Shown here piece by piece: positions 18,277 through 28,056 of a DNA stretch of 35,863 nucleotides. A model generated the notes under the pieces. The model was given only the letters and a program-made list of their open reading frames with translations. It was not told the origin of the DNA and ran no database searches. The first letter of the stretch is position 1. Each line of letters begins with the position of its first letter. The stretch lies in the NCBI GenBank assembly GCA_021777795.1, contig JAJYDD010000003.1:1-35863 (forward strand), given 5' to 3'. This stretch comes from Pseudomonadota bacterium (GTDB lineage Bacteria; Pseudomonadota; Alphaproteobacteria; Rhizobiales; Beijerinckiaceae). Made by a program: the position numbers and the translations under genes.

Positions 18277-19142
18277 TGCCGCGCGCGCTGGTGGTCGGGG
18301 ACGTTATGTCCGACGTCCTGGTGCAGCTCGACGAGCCCTTCGCGCGCGGCTCGGACGCCGCAGCGCGCATCGTCGAGCGGCCAGGCGGTTCGGCGGCGAG
18401 TTTCGCCGTCTGGCTGGTGCGGGCCGGCGTTGATGTCGATTTCGTCGGCCGCGTGGGCTCAAGCGATGTTGCGCGCTTGACAGAAGCCTTCCGCGCCGAG
18501 GGGGTGACGGCGTGGCTGGCGGGCGACGCCGATCTGCCGACGGGACGGCTGATCGCCGTCGTCGAGCCCTCGGGCGAGCGCTCCTTTCTCACCGACCGCG
18601 GCGCCAATGACGCGCTCGCGCCGGCCGACATTCCCGAGACCGCGCTGGCGCGCGCCGATTGGCTGCACCTGACCGGCTACAGCTTCCAGCACCCGCGGCC
18701 TCGGGCCGTGGCGCGCGACCTGATGCGGAGGATGAAGGCGCCCGTCAGCGTCGATCCCGGCTCGGCCGCGCCGTTGCGGGCGATGGGCGCGCAGGCCTTC
18801 CTGGCCTGGACGCAGGGCGCCGCCGTGCTTTTCCCCAATGCCGACGAGGCGGCGGCGCTAACGGGCGATGACGCGCCGGCGTTGCAGCGCCAGCGGCTGG
18901 CCTCCCATTATCCGCTCGTCGTCATCAAGCGCGGCGCGGCGGGGGCCGAAGCCGTGGCGGGGCCAACGCGCTGGTCGGCGCCCGCGCCGGCGGTGGAGGC
19001 CATCGACACCACGGGCGCCGGCGACGCCTTCGCTGCGGCCTTCGTCGCCGCGCGGCTGGCCGGCCAGGACATCGAGGCCTGCCTTGCGCGCGCGGTCGAT
19101 GCGGGCGCTGCGGCGACGACGCGGCTTGGCGGCAGGCCCTAA
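18276..19142 (+). CDS. PfkB-family sugar kinase (probable pseudouridine kinase)
   Basis: MPRALVVGDVMSDVLVQLDEP...PGGSAASFAVWLVRAG...IDTTGAGDAFAAAFVAARLAG; ATG overlaps the psuG stop (A of TGA at 18276). Confidence 0.85.
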   Translation: MPRALVVGDVMSDVLVQLDEPFARGSDAAARIVERPGGSAASFAVWLVRAGVDVDFVGRVGSSDVARLTEAFRAEGVTAWLAGDADLPTGRLIAVVEPSGERSFLTDRGANDALAPADIPETALARADWLHLTGYSFQHPRPRAVARDLMRRMKAPVSVDPGSAAPLRAMGAQAFLAWTQGAAVLFPNADEAAALTGDDAPALQRQRLASHYPLVVIKRGAAGAEAVAGPTRWSAPAPAVEAIDTTGAGDAFAAAFVAARLAGQDIEACLARAVDAGAAATTRLGGRP

Positions 19143-20020
19143 AGTCCGAGCTTCCTCGCCTCGGCGCGCAGAGCTTCGGCCAGTTCCGGGCGCTCCAAAG
19201 CGAAGGCCAGATTCGCGGTCAGAAAGCCGATCTTAGAACCGCAGTCATAGGTGCGCCCGTCGAAGCGCACGCCGTGGAAAGCCTGCGAGGCCGCCAGCCC
19301 CTTCATGCCGTCGGTGAGTTGGATCTCGCCGCCCGCGCCTTTCTCCACATTCTCCAGAATGGCGAAGATCTCGGGTTGCAGCACGTAGCGCCCGGAGATG
19401 ATGAGATTGGACGGCGCCGTGCCCTTCGGCGGCTTCTCGATCATGCTGGTGATCTCGAAATCGCGCCCGAAATCCTTGCCGACCGAGACGACGCCATATT
19501 GATGCGTCTCTTCGGGCGCAACTTCCTCGACGGCGATGATATTCCCGCCGTGCTTTCCGTAGGCCTCGACGCATTGGGCGAGGCAGCGGGTTTTTGCGGT
19601 CCCCGCCATCGTCACCATATCGGGCAGCAGCACCGCGAAGGGCTCGTCGCCGACGATCTCACGCGCGCACCAGATGGCGTGGCCGAGGCCGAGCGGCGCC
19701 TGCTGGCGCGTGAACGAACAGGCGCCGGGGTCGGGAAGTTCGTCGAGCAGCGCTTGCAATTCCTTGGTCTTGCCGCGCCGGCGCAGCGTATCCTCCAGCT
19801 CGTAGGCGTTGTCGAAATGGTCCTCGATCACCGCCTTGTTGCGGCCGGTGACGAAGACGAAATGCTCGATTCCCGCCGCCATCGCCTCGTCGACGACGTG
19901 TTGCAGGATCGGCCGGTCGACGACGGTCAGCATCTCTTTCGGCACGGTCTTGGTGGCCGGAAGGAAGCGCGTGCCGAGGCCGGCGACGGGCAATACGGCC
20001 TTGCGTATCCGTTTCGGCAT
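19139..20020 (-). CDS. galU: UTP-glucose-1-phosphate uridylyltransferase
   Basis: MPKRIRKAVLPVAGLGTRFLPATKTVPKEMLTVVDRPILQHVVDEAMAAGIEHFVFVTGRNK. Confidence 0.96.
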   Translation of the reverse strand: MPKRIRKAVLPVAGLGTRFLPATKTVPKEMLTVVDRPILQHVVDEAMAAGIEHFVFVTGRNKAVIEDHFDNAYELEDTLRRRGKTKELQALLDELPDPGACSFTRQQAPLGLGHAIWCAREIVGDEPFAVLLPDMVTMAGTAKTRCLAQCVEAYGKHGGNIIAVEEVAPEETHQYGVVSVGKDFGRDFEITSMIEKPPKGTAPSNLIISGRYVLQPEIFAILENVEKGAGGEIQLTDGMKGLAASQAFHGVRFDGRTYDCGSKIGFLTANLAFALERPELAEALRAEARKLGL

Positions 20021-20152
20021 GGCTGAATAACTCCCCGTTGACTCGATGCCGGACGATCCGACCGCTTCTTCTTGTCACGAACGCGCGTCGGCCAACTTTG
20101 GGCTTGCCGCAAATTCGTTAAACGGCGATGAGCGCCTGGCAGGAGAACGTCG

Positions 20153-21139
20153 ATGACCGTGCTTGTGACGGGGGGCGCCGGCTATATCGGCGGCCATATG
20201 GTGCTGGGCTTGATGGACGCCGGCAAGAAGGTCGTCGTCCTTGACAATCTCTCGACCGGTTTCGCTTGGGCGGTTCCTGAAGCCGTCGAACTGGTGGTTG
20301 GCGACTTCGGCGACGCCGATCTGGTCTCTTGCCTGATCGACAGCAAGAAGATCGACGCCATTGCCCATTTCGCCGCCAAGATCGTGGTGCCGGACTCGGT
20401 CGCCGACCCGCTCGGCTATTACCTCAATAACACCGCCAACGCCCGCACGCTGATCGAATGCGCGGTCAAGGGCGGCGTCAAGCATTTCATTTTCTCCTCC
20501 ACCGCCGCCGTCTATGGCGAGACCTCGCTCGACCCGGTGACGGAGGAGACGCCGCTCAACCCGATCTCGCCCTATGGCCGCTCGAAGCTGATGGTCGAAT
20601 GGATGCTGGAGGATTGCGCGCGCGCCTACGACCTCAGCTACGTCGCACTGCGTTATTTCAACGTCGCTGGCGCGGATGAGAAGGGACGGCTCGGACAATC
20701 CTCGAAACTCTCGACCCATCTCATTAAGATCGCCGCTCAGACGGCGCTCGGGCGCCGCGCAGCGATGACTGTCTACGGGGAAGATTATCCCACCCGCGAC
20801 GGCACCTGCGAGCGCGATTATATCCAAGTGACCGACCTCGTCGACGCCCATCTCGACGCCCTCGCCTATCTGCGCCGCGGCGGCGCGCCGCTGGTCTGCA
20901 ACTGCGGCTACGGCCACGGCGCGACGGTGAAGGAAGTCATTGACGTGGTTAAGAAAGTGTCGGGCGTCGATTTCAAAGTCGAGATTGGTCCGCGCCGTCC
21001 CGGCGATCCCGCCGTCATCGTCGCCCGCGCCGAGCGCGCGCGGCGTGCGCTCGGCTGGAACCCGAAGCATGACAATCTCGAAGAGATCGTCGCCCAGGCG
21101 CTCGACTGGGAACGCCGGCTGCACAACCGGGGACTTTGA
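20153..21139 (+). CDS. galE: UDP-glucose 4-epimerase
   Basis: MTVLVTGGAGYIGGHMVLGLMDAGKKVVVLDNLSTG...NPISPYGRSKLMVEWML...LRYFNVAGAD. Confidence 0.95.
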   Translation: MTVLVTGGAGYIGGHMVLGLMDAGKKVVVLDNLSTGFAWAVPEAVELVVGDFGDADLVSCLIDSKKIDAIAHFAAKIVVPDSVADPLGYYLNNTANARTLIECAVKGGVKHFIFSSTAAVYGETSLDPVTEETPLNPISPYGRSKLMVEWMLEDCARAYDLSYVALRYFNVAGADEKGRLGQSSKLSTHLIKIAAQTALGRRAAMTVYGEDYPTRDGTCERDYIQVTDLVDAHLDALAYLRRGGAPLVCNCGYGHGATVKEVIDVVKKVSGVDFKVEIGPRRPGDPAVIVARAERARRALGWNPKHDNLEEIVAQALDWERRLHNRGL

Positions 21140-21145
21140 GGCGCC

Positions 21146-24145
21146 ATGTCGCTGACGCTGGATCAACGCCGCGAACGCCTGCGCCAGCGCGCGGCTGAGC
21201 TGGAGTCCTGGCGCGCGCGCGCGCGCGCGCCGATCGATGGCTGGATTTGCGACGGCGCGCCCCTAGCCCTCGGCGCGCCCTGGCCGTCGGTCGATGGCCT
21301 GCGCCGATTCGCCGCCAAATCGCAGGCGCCTGCGGACTGGCCGCTAGAGGAGACGCGGCTCGCGCTCGATCTCGGCGGCGAGAGCCTCGTCACGCTGAAT
21401 TATGGCGGCGACGAGGAGCGGTTCGGCCTCGACCCCTATCACCAGGAATTCCCGCTGCGCGGGCGCGCCTTCGCCATCGAGGCCGAGAGCGTGGCGCGCG
21501 CCCCGTTCGGGCAGCCGGTGCGCGCGCCGGCTCTGGCGCGAGCGGAGTTCGTCTGGATCGAGGCGCCCGTCGAGTCGCTGCTGCTTTTGCTGACGCAGAT
21601 CGTCGAGGCGGCGGCGACGCTTGTGGGCGACGAGGTCGTCCCGCATCTCATCGAGGCCGGCGAGGCGGCGCTGCGTTCGCTCTACTGGCCCTCGCTCACG
21701 GCCGATTACGTCGCCCGCATCGCGCCGACCCGCCAGATGCAGACGATCTGGCGGCTGCCGCCGGTCGCCGCCGATCCTCCCGGCCTCGACGACGCGCAGC
21801 GCGCCAGCGTGGTCTCGGCGGAAGCGGCGCTGCGGGCGCGGCTGAAGGGCTTGCAGGCGCCTTATCCGCCGCGCGGCCAGATCGCGCTGACCGGCCACGC
21901 CCATATCGATCTGGCGTGGCTGTGGCCCTATGACGAAACGCGGCGCAAGCTGCGCCGCACCTTCCACACCGCGCTGGGCCTGCTGACGCGCTCGCCGGAC
22001 TTCGTTTTCAACCAGTCGACGGCGCATTATTACGCCGAGGTCGAGCGCGACGACCCCGCCCTTTTCGCGCAGATTCAGGCCCGCGTCGCCGAGGGGCGAT
22101 GGGAGCCGATCGGCGGCATGTGGGTCGAGCCCGACACCAACATGCCGACCGGCGAATCCCTGGCGCGCCAACTGCTTTACGGACAGCGCTATTTCGAGCG
22201 GGCGTTTGGGGTTCGTGCTCGCGTGTGCTGGCTGCCCGACTGCTTCGGCTTCTCGCCGGCTTTGCCGCAACTGCTCCGTCAGTCCGACATCGACAGCTTC
22301 TTCACCATCAAGCTCAACTGGTCGGAGACCAACCGCTTCCCGCACGACCTGTTCTGGTGGGAGGGTCTCGACGGCTCCCGCGTGCTGGCGCACATGTTCG
22401 ACAATCCCCTGTCAGGCTACAATGGCGACGTGCGCCCTGAAGGGACGGCGCCCACGTGGGCGAACTTCCGCGGCAAGGAACGCCACGACGAGACCCTATT
22501 GGCCGTCGGCTATGGCGACGGCGGCGGCGGCGTGACGCCGGAGATGATCGCCCGCGAGCTTCAGTTGCGCGATTTTCCGGCTCTGCCGATGGCGCGCTGG
22601 TCGCGGGTCGATGCATTCTTCGCCCGCGCCCATGCGAAGGCGCAAACGCTGCCGGTCTGGTCCGGCGAGATGTATCTGGAGTTGCACCGGGCGACGCTGA
22701 CGAGCCAGAGCGGCGTCAAGCGCCGCCACCGGCGCGCCGAGCGCGGCTTGATCGCCGCCGAAACGCTGGCGTCGCTCGCCGCTCTGCTCGGGGCCGAGCC
22801 GCCGCCGTCGCTGGAACCGCTGTGGCGCGTCGTGCTGAAGAACGAGTTCCACGACATTCTGCCGGGTTCCAGCATCCGCGAGGTCTACGAGGACGCGGAG
22901 CGCGAACTCGATGCCGCGATCGCGGCGACCGAACAGGCGCAGCAGGCGGCGCTATTGACGCTGGCGGCCAACGCGCCGGCCGGCGAGGGCGAAGCGGTGC
23001 TGATCGCCAACGCTTCGCTCGATGAACGCGTTATCGAAGCGGAGCTTTCCGACGGCTTCGTTTCGACGATAGAGACAATCCCGCCGCTCAGCGTTCGCAT
23101 TCTGCGCCGCGCCGCGCTTAAGCCGGCGCCGGGGCTCAAGCTCGAAGGCCGCATGCTGGAGAACGCGCATCTGAGGGCCGAACTCGGCGCGGACGGCGCC
23201 ATCGCCAGCCTCGTTCACAAGGCCAGCGGGCGAGAGGCCCTCGATGGGCGTGGCAACCAGCTCTGGGTCTATCCCCAGGATAAGCCGCGCAACTGGGACG
23301 CCTGGGACATCGAGGAGGATTATGAGAAGAGCGGCGAGGAGATCGCCACGCTCGAAAGTCTCGAAATCGTGGCCGACAGTCCGCATTTCGCGGCGCTTCG
23401 CGTCAGTCGGCGCTGGCGCCATTCACGCATCACGCAAGAGATAGGCCTTTCCGCCAATGGCCGCCGGCTCGACATCCGCACCCATCTCGACTGGCGTGAC
23501 CGCCGCGCGCTTTTGCGTTCGCTGACCCCGGCCCGCGTGCGGGCGCGCCACGCCATCGCCGAATGCGCCTTCGGAGTCATCGAGCGGCCGACGCACCAGA
23601 ACACCTCCTGGGAGGCGGCGGCGTTCGAATGGACGGCGCATCGCTTCGTCGATCTGGCCGAGCCCGGTTTCGGGCTGGCCCTGCTCAACGACGCCAAATA
23701 CGGCCATAGCGTGCGCGGGAACGTGCTGGGCCTCAGTCTCGTGCGCGCGCCCGTCTATCCGGATCCGCTCGCCGACGAGGGCGAGCAGCGCTTCACTTAT
23801 GCACTGATGCCGCATGAAAGCCCCTGGCGCGACAGCGTGCGCGCCGAGGCGGAAGCGCTCAACCAGCCGTTGTTCGCGCTACCTGTTTCCGGCGTCGCTG
23901 AGGGTGTGCTGCGGCCGCTTTCCCTGGAGGGGCTCGCGGTCGCGCTCGCCGGCTTTAAAAGCGCCGAGGACGGCGACGGTCTCGTGCTGCGGGTCTACGA
24001 GCCCGCCGGCGCGCGCGGCGCCGTGCGGCCGGCGCTTCCCGACGGCTGGAAGGCTGAGACCGCCGATCTCTTGGAGCGGCGGATAGAGGCCGGCGTCGAA
24101 ATTGGCCCCTTCGAGGTGAAAAGCTGGCGGCTTACGCGCGGCTGA
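21146..24145 (+). CDS. Alpha-mannosidase (glycoside hydrolase family 38)
   Basis: 999 aa: TGHAHIDLAWLWPYDETRRKLRRTF...WLPDCFGFSPALPQLLRQSDIDSFFTIKLNWSETNRFPHDLFWWEGLDGSRVLAHM...KNEFHDILPGSSI. Confidence 0.92.
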   Translation: MSLTLDQRRERLRQRAAELESWRARARAPIDGWICDGAPLALGAPWPSVDGLRRFAAKSQAPADWPLEETRLALDLGGESLVTLNYGGDEERFGLDPYHQEFPLRGRAFAIEAESVARAPFGQPVRAPALARAEFVWIEAPVESLLLLLTQIVEAAATLVGDEVVPHLIEAGEAALRSLYWPSLTADYVARIAPTRQMQTIWRLPPVAADPPGLDDAQRASVVSAEAALRARLKGLQAPYPPRGQIALTGHAHIDLAWLWPYDETRRKLRRTFHTALGLLTRSPDFVFNQSTAHYYAEVERDDPALFAQIQARVAEGRWEPIGGMWVEPDTNMPTGESLARQLLYGQRYFERAFGVRARVCWLPDCFGFSPALPQLLRQSDIDSFFTIKLNWSETNRFPHDLFWWEGLDGSRVLAHMFDNPLSGYNGDVRPEGTAPTWANFRGKERHDETLLAVGYGDGGGGVTPEMIARELQLRDFPALPMARWSRVDAFFARAHAKAQTLPVWSGEMYLELHRATLTSQSGVKRRHRRAERGLIAAETLASLAALLGAEPPPSLEPLWRVVLKNEFHDILPGSSIREVYEDAERELDAAIAATEQAQQAALLTLAANAPAGEGEAVLIANASLDERVIEAELSDGFVSTIETIPPLSVRILRRAALKPAPGLKLEGRMLENAHLRAELGADGAIASLVHKASGREALDGRGNQLWVYPQDKPRNWDAWDIEEDYEKSGEEIATLESLEIVADSPHFAALRVSRRWRHSRITQEIGLSANGRRLDIRTHLDWRDRRALLRSLTPARVRARHAIAECAFGVIERPTHQNTSWEAAAFEWTAHRFVDLAEPGFGLALLNDAKYGHSVRGNVLGLSLVRAPVYPDPLADEGEQRFTYALMPHESPWRDSVRAEAEALNQPLFALPVSGVAEGVLRPLSLEGLAVALAGFKSAEDGDGLVLRVYEPAGARGAVRPALPDGWKAETADLLERRIEAGVEIGPFEVKSWRLTRG

Positions 24146-24202
24146 TTGGCGCTGCCCTCCGTAGTCGTTATATCCCGTAATGCACAAAGGTCGGGAGCGG
24201 GC

Positions 24203-24883
24203 GTGACGGCGGCGGAATGGACGGCGGTGATGCTGTCGCTAAGGGTGGCGAGCGTTGGTGCGCTGGCGAGCCTGCCCTTTGCGATCGCCGTCGCCTATGC
24301 GTTGGCGCGCGGGCGATTCTACGGCAAGACGGCGCTCGACGTCATCGTCCACCTGCCGCTGGTGATGCCGCCGGTCGTCACCGGCTGGCTGCTGCTGATC
24401 GGCTTCGGCCGCAACGGGCCGCTCGGCGAATTCTTCGAGCGCGTCTTCGGCCTCGTCTTCGCGTTTCGCTGGACGGGCGCGGCGCTGGCGGCCGGCGTGA
24501 TGGGCTTTCCCTTGATGGTGCGGGCCATTCGGCTGTCGCTCGACTCGGTCGACCGCAAGCTGGAGCAGGCCGCGGCGACGTTGGGCGCCGGGCCTTTGCG
24601 CATCTTCGCCACGGTGACGCTGCCGCTCGCCTTCCCCGGCGTGTTCGCCGGCCTCATCCTCGGCTTCGCCAAGGCGATCGGCGAATTCGGCGCCACCATC
24701 ACGTTCGTCGCCAACATACCCGGCCAGACCCAGACGCTGGCGACCGCAATTTACGACACCACGCAGGATCCCGACGGCGGCGCCAGCACGTGGCGCTTGA
24801 CGGCGATCGCCATCGCCATCGCCGTAATCGCGCTCACCGCCTCGGAGGCGCTGGCGCGCGGCTTTTGGGGGCGTGCGCGGTGA
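24203..24883 (+). CDS. modB: Molybdate ABC transporter permease (GTG start)
   Basis: MTAAEWTAVMLSLRVASVGALASLPFAIAVAYALARGRF...LPLVMPPVVTGWLLLIGFG...TLPLAFPGVFAGLILGFAKAIGEFGATITFVANIPGQTQTLATAIY. Confidence 0.9.
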   Translation: MTAAEWTAVMLSLRVASVGALASLPFAIAVAYALARGRFYGKTALDVIVHLPLVMPPVVTGWLLLIGFGRNGPLGEFFERVFGLVFAFRWTGAALAAGVMGFPLMVRAIRLSLDSVDRKLEQAAATLGAGPLRIFATVTLPLAFPGVFAGLILGFAKAIGEFGATITFVANIPGQTQTLATAIYDTTQDPDGGASTWRLTAIAIAIAVIALTASEALARGFWGRAR

Positions 24884-25533
24884 TCGAGATCCGGGTCAAG
24901 CGCACGTTCGGCGCCACGATGATTGAAGCCGACATCGTAACCCCGGCGCAGGCGCTGGCGCTGGTTGGGGCCTCCGGCGGCGGCAAGACGACGCTGCTCA
25001 ACATGGTGGCGGGGCTGGAGACGCCAGAAGCGGGCTTCATCGCCATCGGCGGGACGGTGCTGTTCGATTCCGAGCTTGGGCTGAACCTGCCGCCCCGCAA
25101 GCGGCGGATCGGCTATGTGTTCCAGGAGCCGCGGCTGTTTCCGCATTATACGGTGGCGGGAAACCTTCGCTATGGCGCGAGCCTCGCTCCGCCCGGCGAC
25201 GCGCTGATCGGCTTCGACGAACTGGTCGCCTGGCTCGGAATCCGACCCCTGCTCGACCGCCGACCGGCGAAATTGTCGGGCGGAGAGAAGCAGCGGGTGG
25301 CCATCGGCCGCGCGCTGTTGAGCCGGCCCCGCGCGCTGTTGCTCGACGAGCCGCTCTCTGCGCTCGACCCGGCGCGGCGCGAGGACATCATGAGGCTGAT
25401 CGGCGAACTCATCGACCGTTTCAGACTGCCGATGATCCTGGTCAGCCACCGTCTGGACGAGGTCGATCGCCTCGCCGAGACCTCGGCGCAGGTGGAGCCG
25501 GGGCGCACGGTGACGTTGGCGGGGCTGTCGTGA
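24880..25533 (+). CDS. modC: Molybdate ABC transporter ATP-binding protein, short form (GTG start)
   Basis: Walker A GASGGGKTT, RRIGYVFQEPRLFPHYTVAGNLRYG, LSGGEKQRVAIGRALLSRPRALLLDEPLSALD; only 217 codons, ending soon after the H-loop. Confidence 0.85.
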   Translation: MIEIRVKRTFGATMIEADIVTPAQALALVGASGGGKTTLLNMVAGLETPEAGFIAIGGTVLFDSELGLNLPPRKRRIGYVFQEPRLFPHYTVAGNLRYGASLAPPGDALIGFDELVAWLGIRPLLDRRPAKLSGGEKQRVAIGRALLSRPRALLLDEPLSALDPARREDIMRLIGELIDRFRLPMILVSHRLDEVDRLAETSAQVEPGRTVTLAGLS

Positions 25534-25772
25534 ATATATTTCCCTTTCCCGAAACATTTGTGCCGCGCAGCAAGATCGGCTAAGGAAGCATGGGGCTAGC
25601 CCGCCGTATCGATGCGGGGTATCAGGCTTGGCGACGCCGGCCGACCATCCCATATCGACAGCTTCCTTGTCCGTGGGCGCGCGCGAAAGCGTTTGCGTCC
25701 GGGCAAGCTGGGCGAGATAGCCGGGAAAGAAGGCCTTGTTCGATGGATTTCCTCCAGCCACGGTTACTCCGC

Positions 25773-26537
25773 ATGAACCGCCGCCGACGCATCTATGAAG
25801 GCAAAGCCAAGATCCTCTACGAGGGGCCGGAGCCGGGCACGCTCATCCAGCATTTCAAGGACGACGCGACCGCCTTCAACGCCAAGAAGCACGAGGTGAT
25901 CGAGGGCAAGGGCGTCGTCAATAACCGCATTTCAGAATATCTGTTCTCCCGCCTCAACGAGATCGGCGTGCCGACGCATTTCGTGCGCCGTCTCAATGCG
26001 CGCGAGCAGCTCGTGCGCGAGGTCGAGATCATTCCGCTCGAAGTCGTGGTGCGCAACGTTGCGGCCGGCTCGCTGTCGACGCGCCTCGGCATCGACGAGG
26101 GCACGCAACTGCCGCGCTCGATCATCGAGTTCTATTACAAAAACGACGCGCTGAACGACCCGATGGTGTCGGAGGAGCATATCACCGCTTTTGGCTGGGC
26201 GGCGCCGCAAGAGCTCGACGACATCATGGCGCTGGCGATCCGCGTCAACGATTTTCTCAGTGGGCTGTTTCTGGGCGTCGGCATCAAGCTTGTCGACTTC
26301 AAGATCGAATGCGGAAGGCTGTGGGAAGGCGACAACATGCGCATCGTCGTCGCCGACGAGATCAGCCCGGATTGCTGCCGGCTCTGGGACGTCAAGACCA
26401 ACGACAAGATGGACAAGGACCGTTTCCGCAAGGATCTTGGCGGCATGATCGAGGCTTATACCGAAGTCGCGCGTCGGCTCGGCGTGATTCAAGAGAACGA
26501 GAAGATCGGCGCCGGCGGCCCGAAGCTGGTGAAGTGA
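25773..26537 (+). CDS. purC: Phosphoribosylaminoimidazole-succinocarboxamide synthase
   Basis: [58 protein letters not shown]. Confidence 0.96.
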   Translation: MNRRRRIYEGKAKILYEGPEPGTLIQHFKDDATAFNAKKHEVIEGKGVVNNRISEYLFSRLNEIGVPTHFVRRLNAREQLVREVEIIPLEVVVRNVAAGSLSTRLGIDEGTQLPRSIIEFYYKNDALNDPMVSEEHITAFGWAAPQELDDIMALAIRVNDFLSGLFLGVGIKLVDFKIECGRLWEGDNMRIVVADEISPDCCRLWDVKTNDKMDKDRFRKDLGGMIEAYTEVARRLGVIQENEKIGAGGPKLVK

Positions 26538-26556
26538 AGCCTATGAGCTGACGATC

Positions 26557-26587
26557 AAAAAGGCCGGACCTTGGGTCCGGCCTTTTT
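26557..26587 (+). terminator. Rho-independent terminator after purC (nearly symmetrical; could also serve pyk on the minus strand)
   Basis: Perfect 14-bp inverted repeat AAAAAGGCCGGACC-TTG-GGTCCGGCCTTTTT. Confidence 0.9.
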
Positions 26588-26598
26588 CGTTTCGACGT

Positions 26599-28047
26599 TC
26601 ATACCGTCCCGCCATCTGTCCCGACGACGACGATGCGCAGGTTGTTGGTCGAACCCGGTGTGCCGAACGGCACGCCCGCCACCACCAGCACGCGCTGGCC
26701 GACCCCCGCGAAACCGTCGATATAGGCGTGGCGGCAGGCGCGGTCAGCCATGTCGCGCTCGTCGCGGGCGTCGTCGGTGACGACGGGATGCACGCCCCAG
26801 GTCAGCGCCAGCCGCCGCGCCACCTCGACGATCGGCGTCAGCGCCAGGATCGAGGACGCCGGCCGCTCGCGCGCGATGCGCAGGCCGGTCGCGCCCGACG
26901 AGGTCCAGGCGCAGATCACTTTGGCGCCGAGCACGTCGGCGACGTCGCGCGTCGCTTCCGCGATGGCGTCGGCGCCGGTCGCCTCCGGCGGCGGGCGCTG
27001 CGCCAGCAGTAGGCTGGGGTAGACTTCCTCCGCCTCCACCGTCTCGGCGATGCGGTTCATCATCGCCACCGCTTCTAGGGGATATTGGCCGGAGGCGCTT
27101 TCGGCCGACAACATCACCGCGTCGGCGCCCTCGAACACGGCGTTGGCGACGTCGGAGACCTCGGCGCGCGTCGGCACCGGCGAGGTAATCATCGACTCCA
27201 GCATCTGCGTCGCCACGACCACGGGCTTGCCGAGCGCACGGGCCTTGCGCGTCATCGTCTTCTGCAAGCCGGGCACGCGCTCGACCGGCATTTCCACGCC
27301 GAGGTCGCCGCGCGCGACCATGATGCCGTCACAGACGGCCAGGATCGCGTCCAAGGCGTCGATCGCCTGCGGTTTTTCGATCTTGGCCATCACATTGGCG
27401 CGCTTGCCGGCGATTTTCTTGACCTCGATGACGTCCTCCGGCCGCTGCACGAAGGACAGCGCCACCCAATCGATGTTTTCGTCGAGCGCGGCGGCGAGGT
27501 CGGCGCGGTCCTTGGGCGTCATAGCCGAGGTCGGCAGCAGCGTATCGGGCAGGCTGACGCCCTTCTTATTGGAGATTTTGCCGGCGACCTCGATCACGCA
27601 TTCGGCGTGGCGTTCGGAATGGGATTGCACGCGCAACTGCACCTTGCCGTCGTCGATCAGGAGCCGATGGCCGGGGCGCAGCGATTCCAGGATTTCGGGG
27701 TGCGGCAGCCGCACGCGACGCGAATCGCCGGGGGTCGGGTCGTCATCGACTGTGAAAAAATCGCCCTTGCGCAGTTCCTCGGCGCCCTTGGCGAACAGTC
27801 CGACGCGCAGCTTCGGCCCTTGGAGGTCGACGAGTATGCCGATGGGGCGGTCGACCTTTTCCTCCAGCGCGCGGATGGTCGCGACGCGCTCGCGCATCAT
27901 GTCATGCGAGGCGTGGCTCATGTTGATGCGGAACACGTCGGCGCCGGCGCGATACAGCGCCTCGACCACCTCGGGATCCTGCGAAGCGGGGCCCAGGGTA
28001 GCGAGAATCTTGATGCGGCGGCTGCGTCGGGTCATTTCGAGCCTCAT
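26599..28047 (-). CDS. pyk: Pyruvate kinase
   Basis: RRIKILATLGPASQDPEVVEALYRAGADVFRINMSHASHD...IMVARGDLGVEMPVERVPGLQKTM; ATG at 28047 or 28035. Confidence 0.96.
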   Translation of the reverse strand: MRLEMTRRSRRIKILATLGPASQDPEVVEALYRAGADVFRINMSHASHDMMRERVATIRALEEKVDRPIGILVDLQGPKLRVGLFAKGAEELRKGDFFTVDDDPTPGDSRRVRLPHPEILESLRPGHRLLIDDGKVQLRVQSHSERHAECVIEVAGKISNKKGVSLPDTLLPTSAMTPKDRADLAAALDENIDWVALSFVQRPEDVIEVKKIAGKRANVMAKIEKPQAIDALDAILAVCDGIMVARGDLGVEMPVERVPGLQKTMTRKARALGKPVVVATQMLESMITSPVPTRAEVSDVANAVFEGADAVMLSAESASGQYPLEAVAMMNRIAETVEAEEVYPSLLLAQRPPPEATGADAIAEATRDVADVLGAKVICAWTSSGATGLRIARERPASSILALTPIVEVARRLALTWGVHPVVTDDARDERDMADRACRHAYIDGFAGVGQRVLVVAGVPFGTPGSTNNLRIVVVGTDGGTV

Positions 28048-28056
28048 ATGTGTGCG

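Noticed and set aside
24751-25761. 336-aa minus-strand ORF antisense to modB/modC
   Set aside because: Overlaps clear ABC transporter genes; no independent support.
25534-25772. Moco/molybdate riboswitch or small gene between modC and purC
   Set aside because: No convincing conserved riboswitch core or coding signal could be identified by eye.
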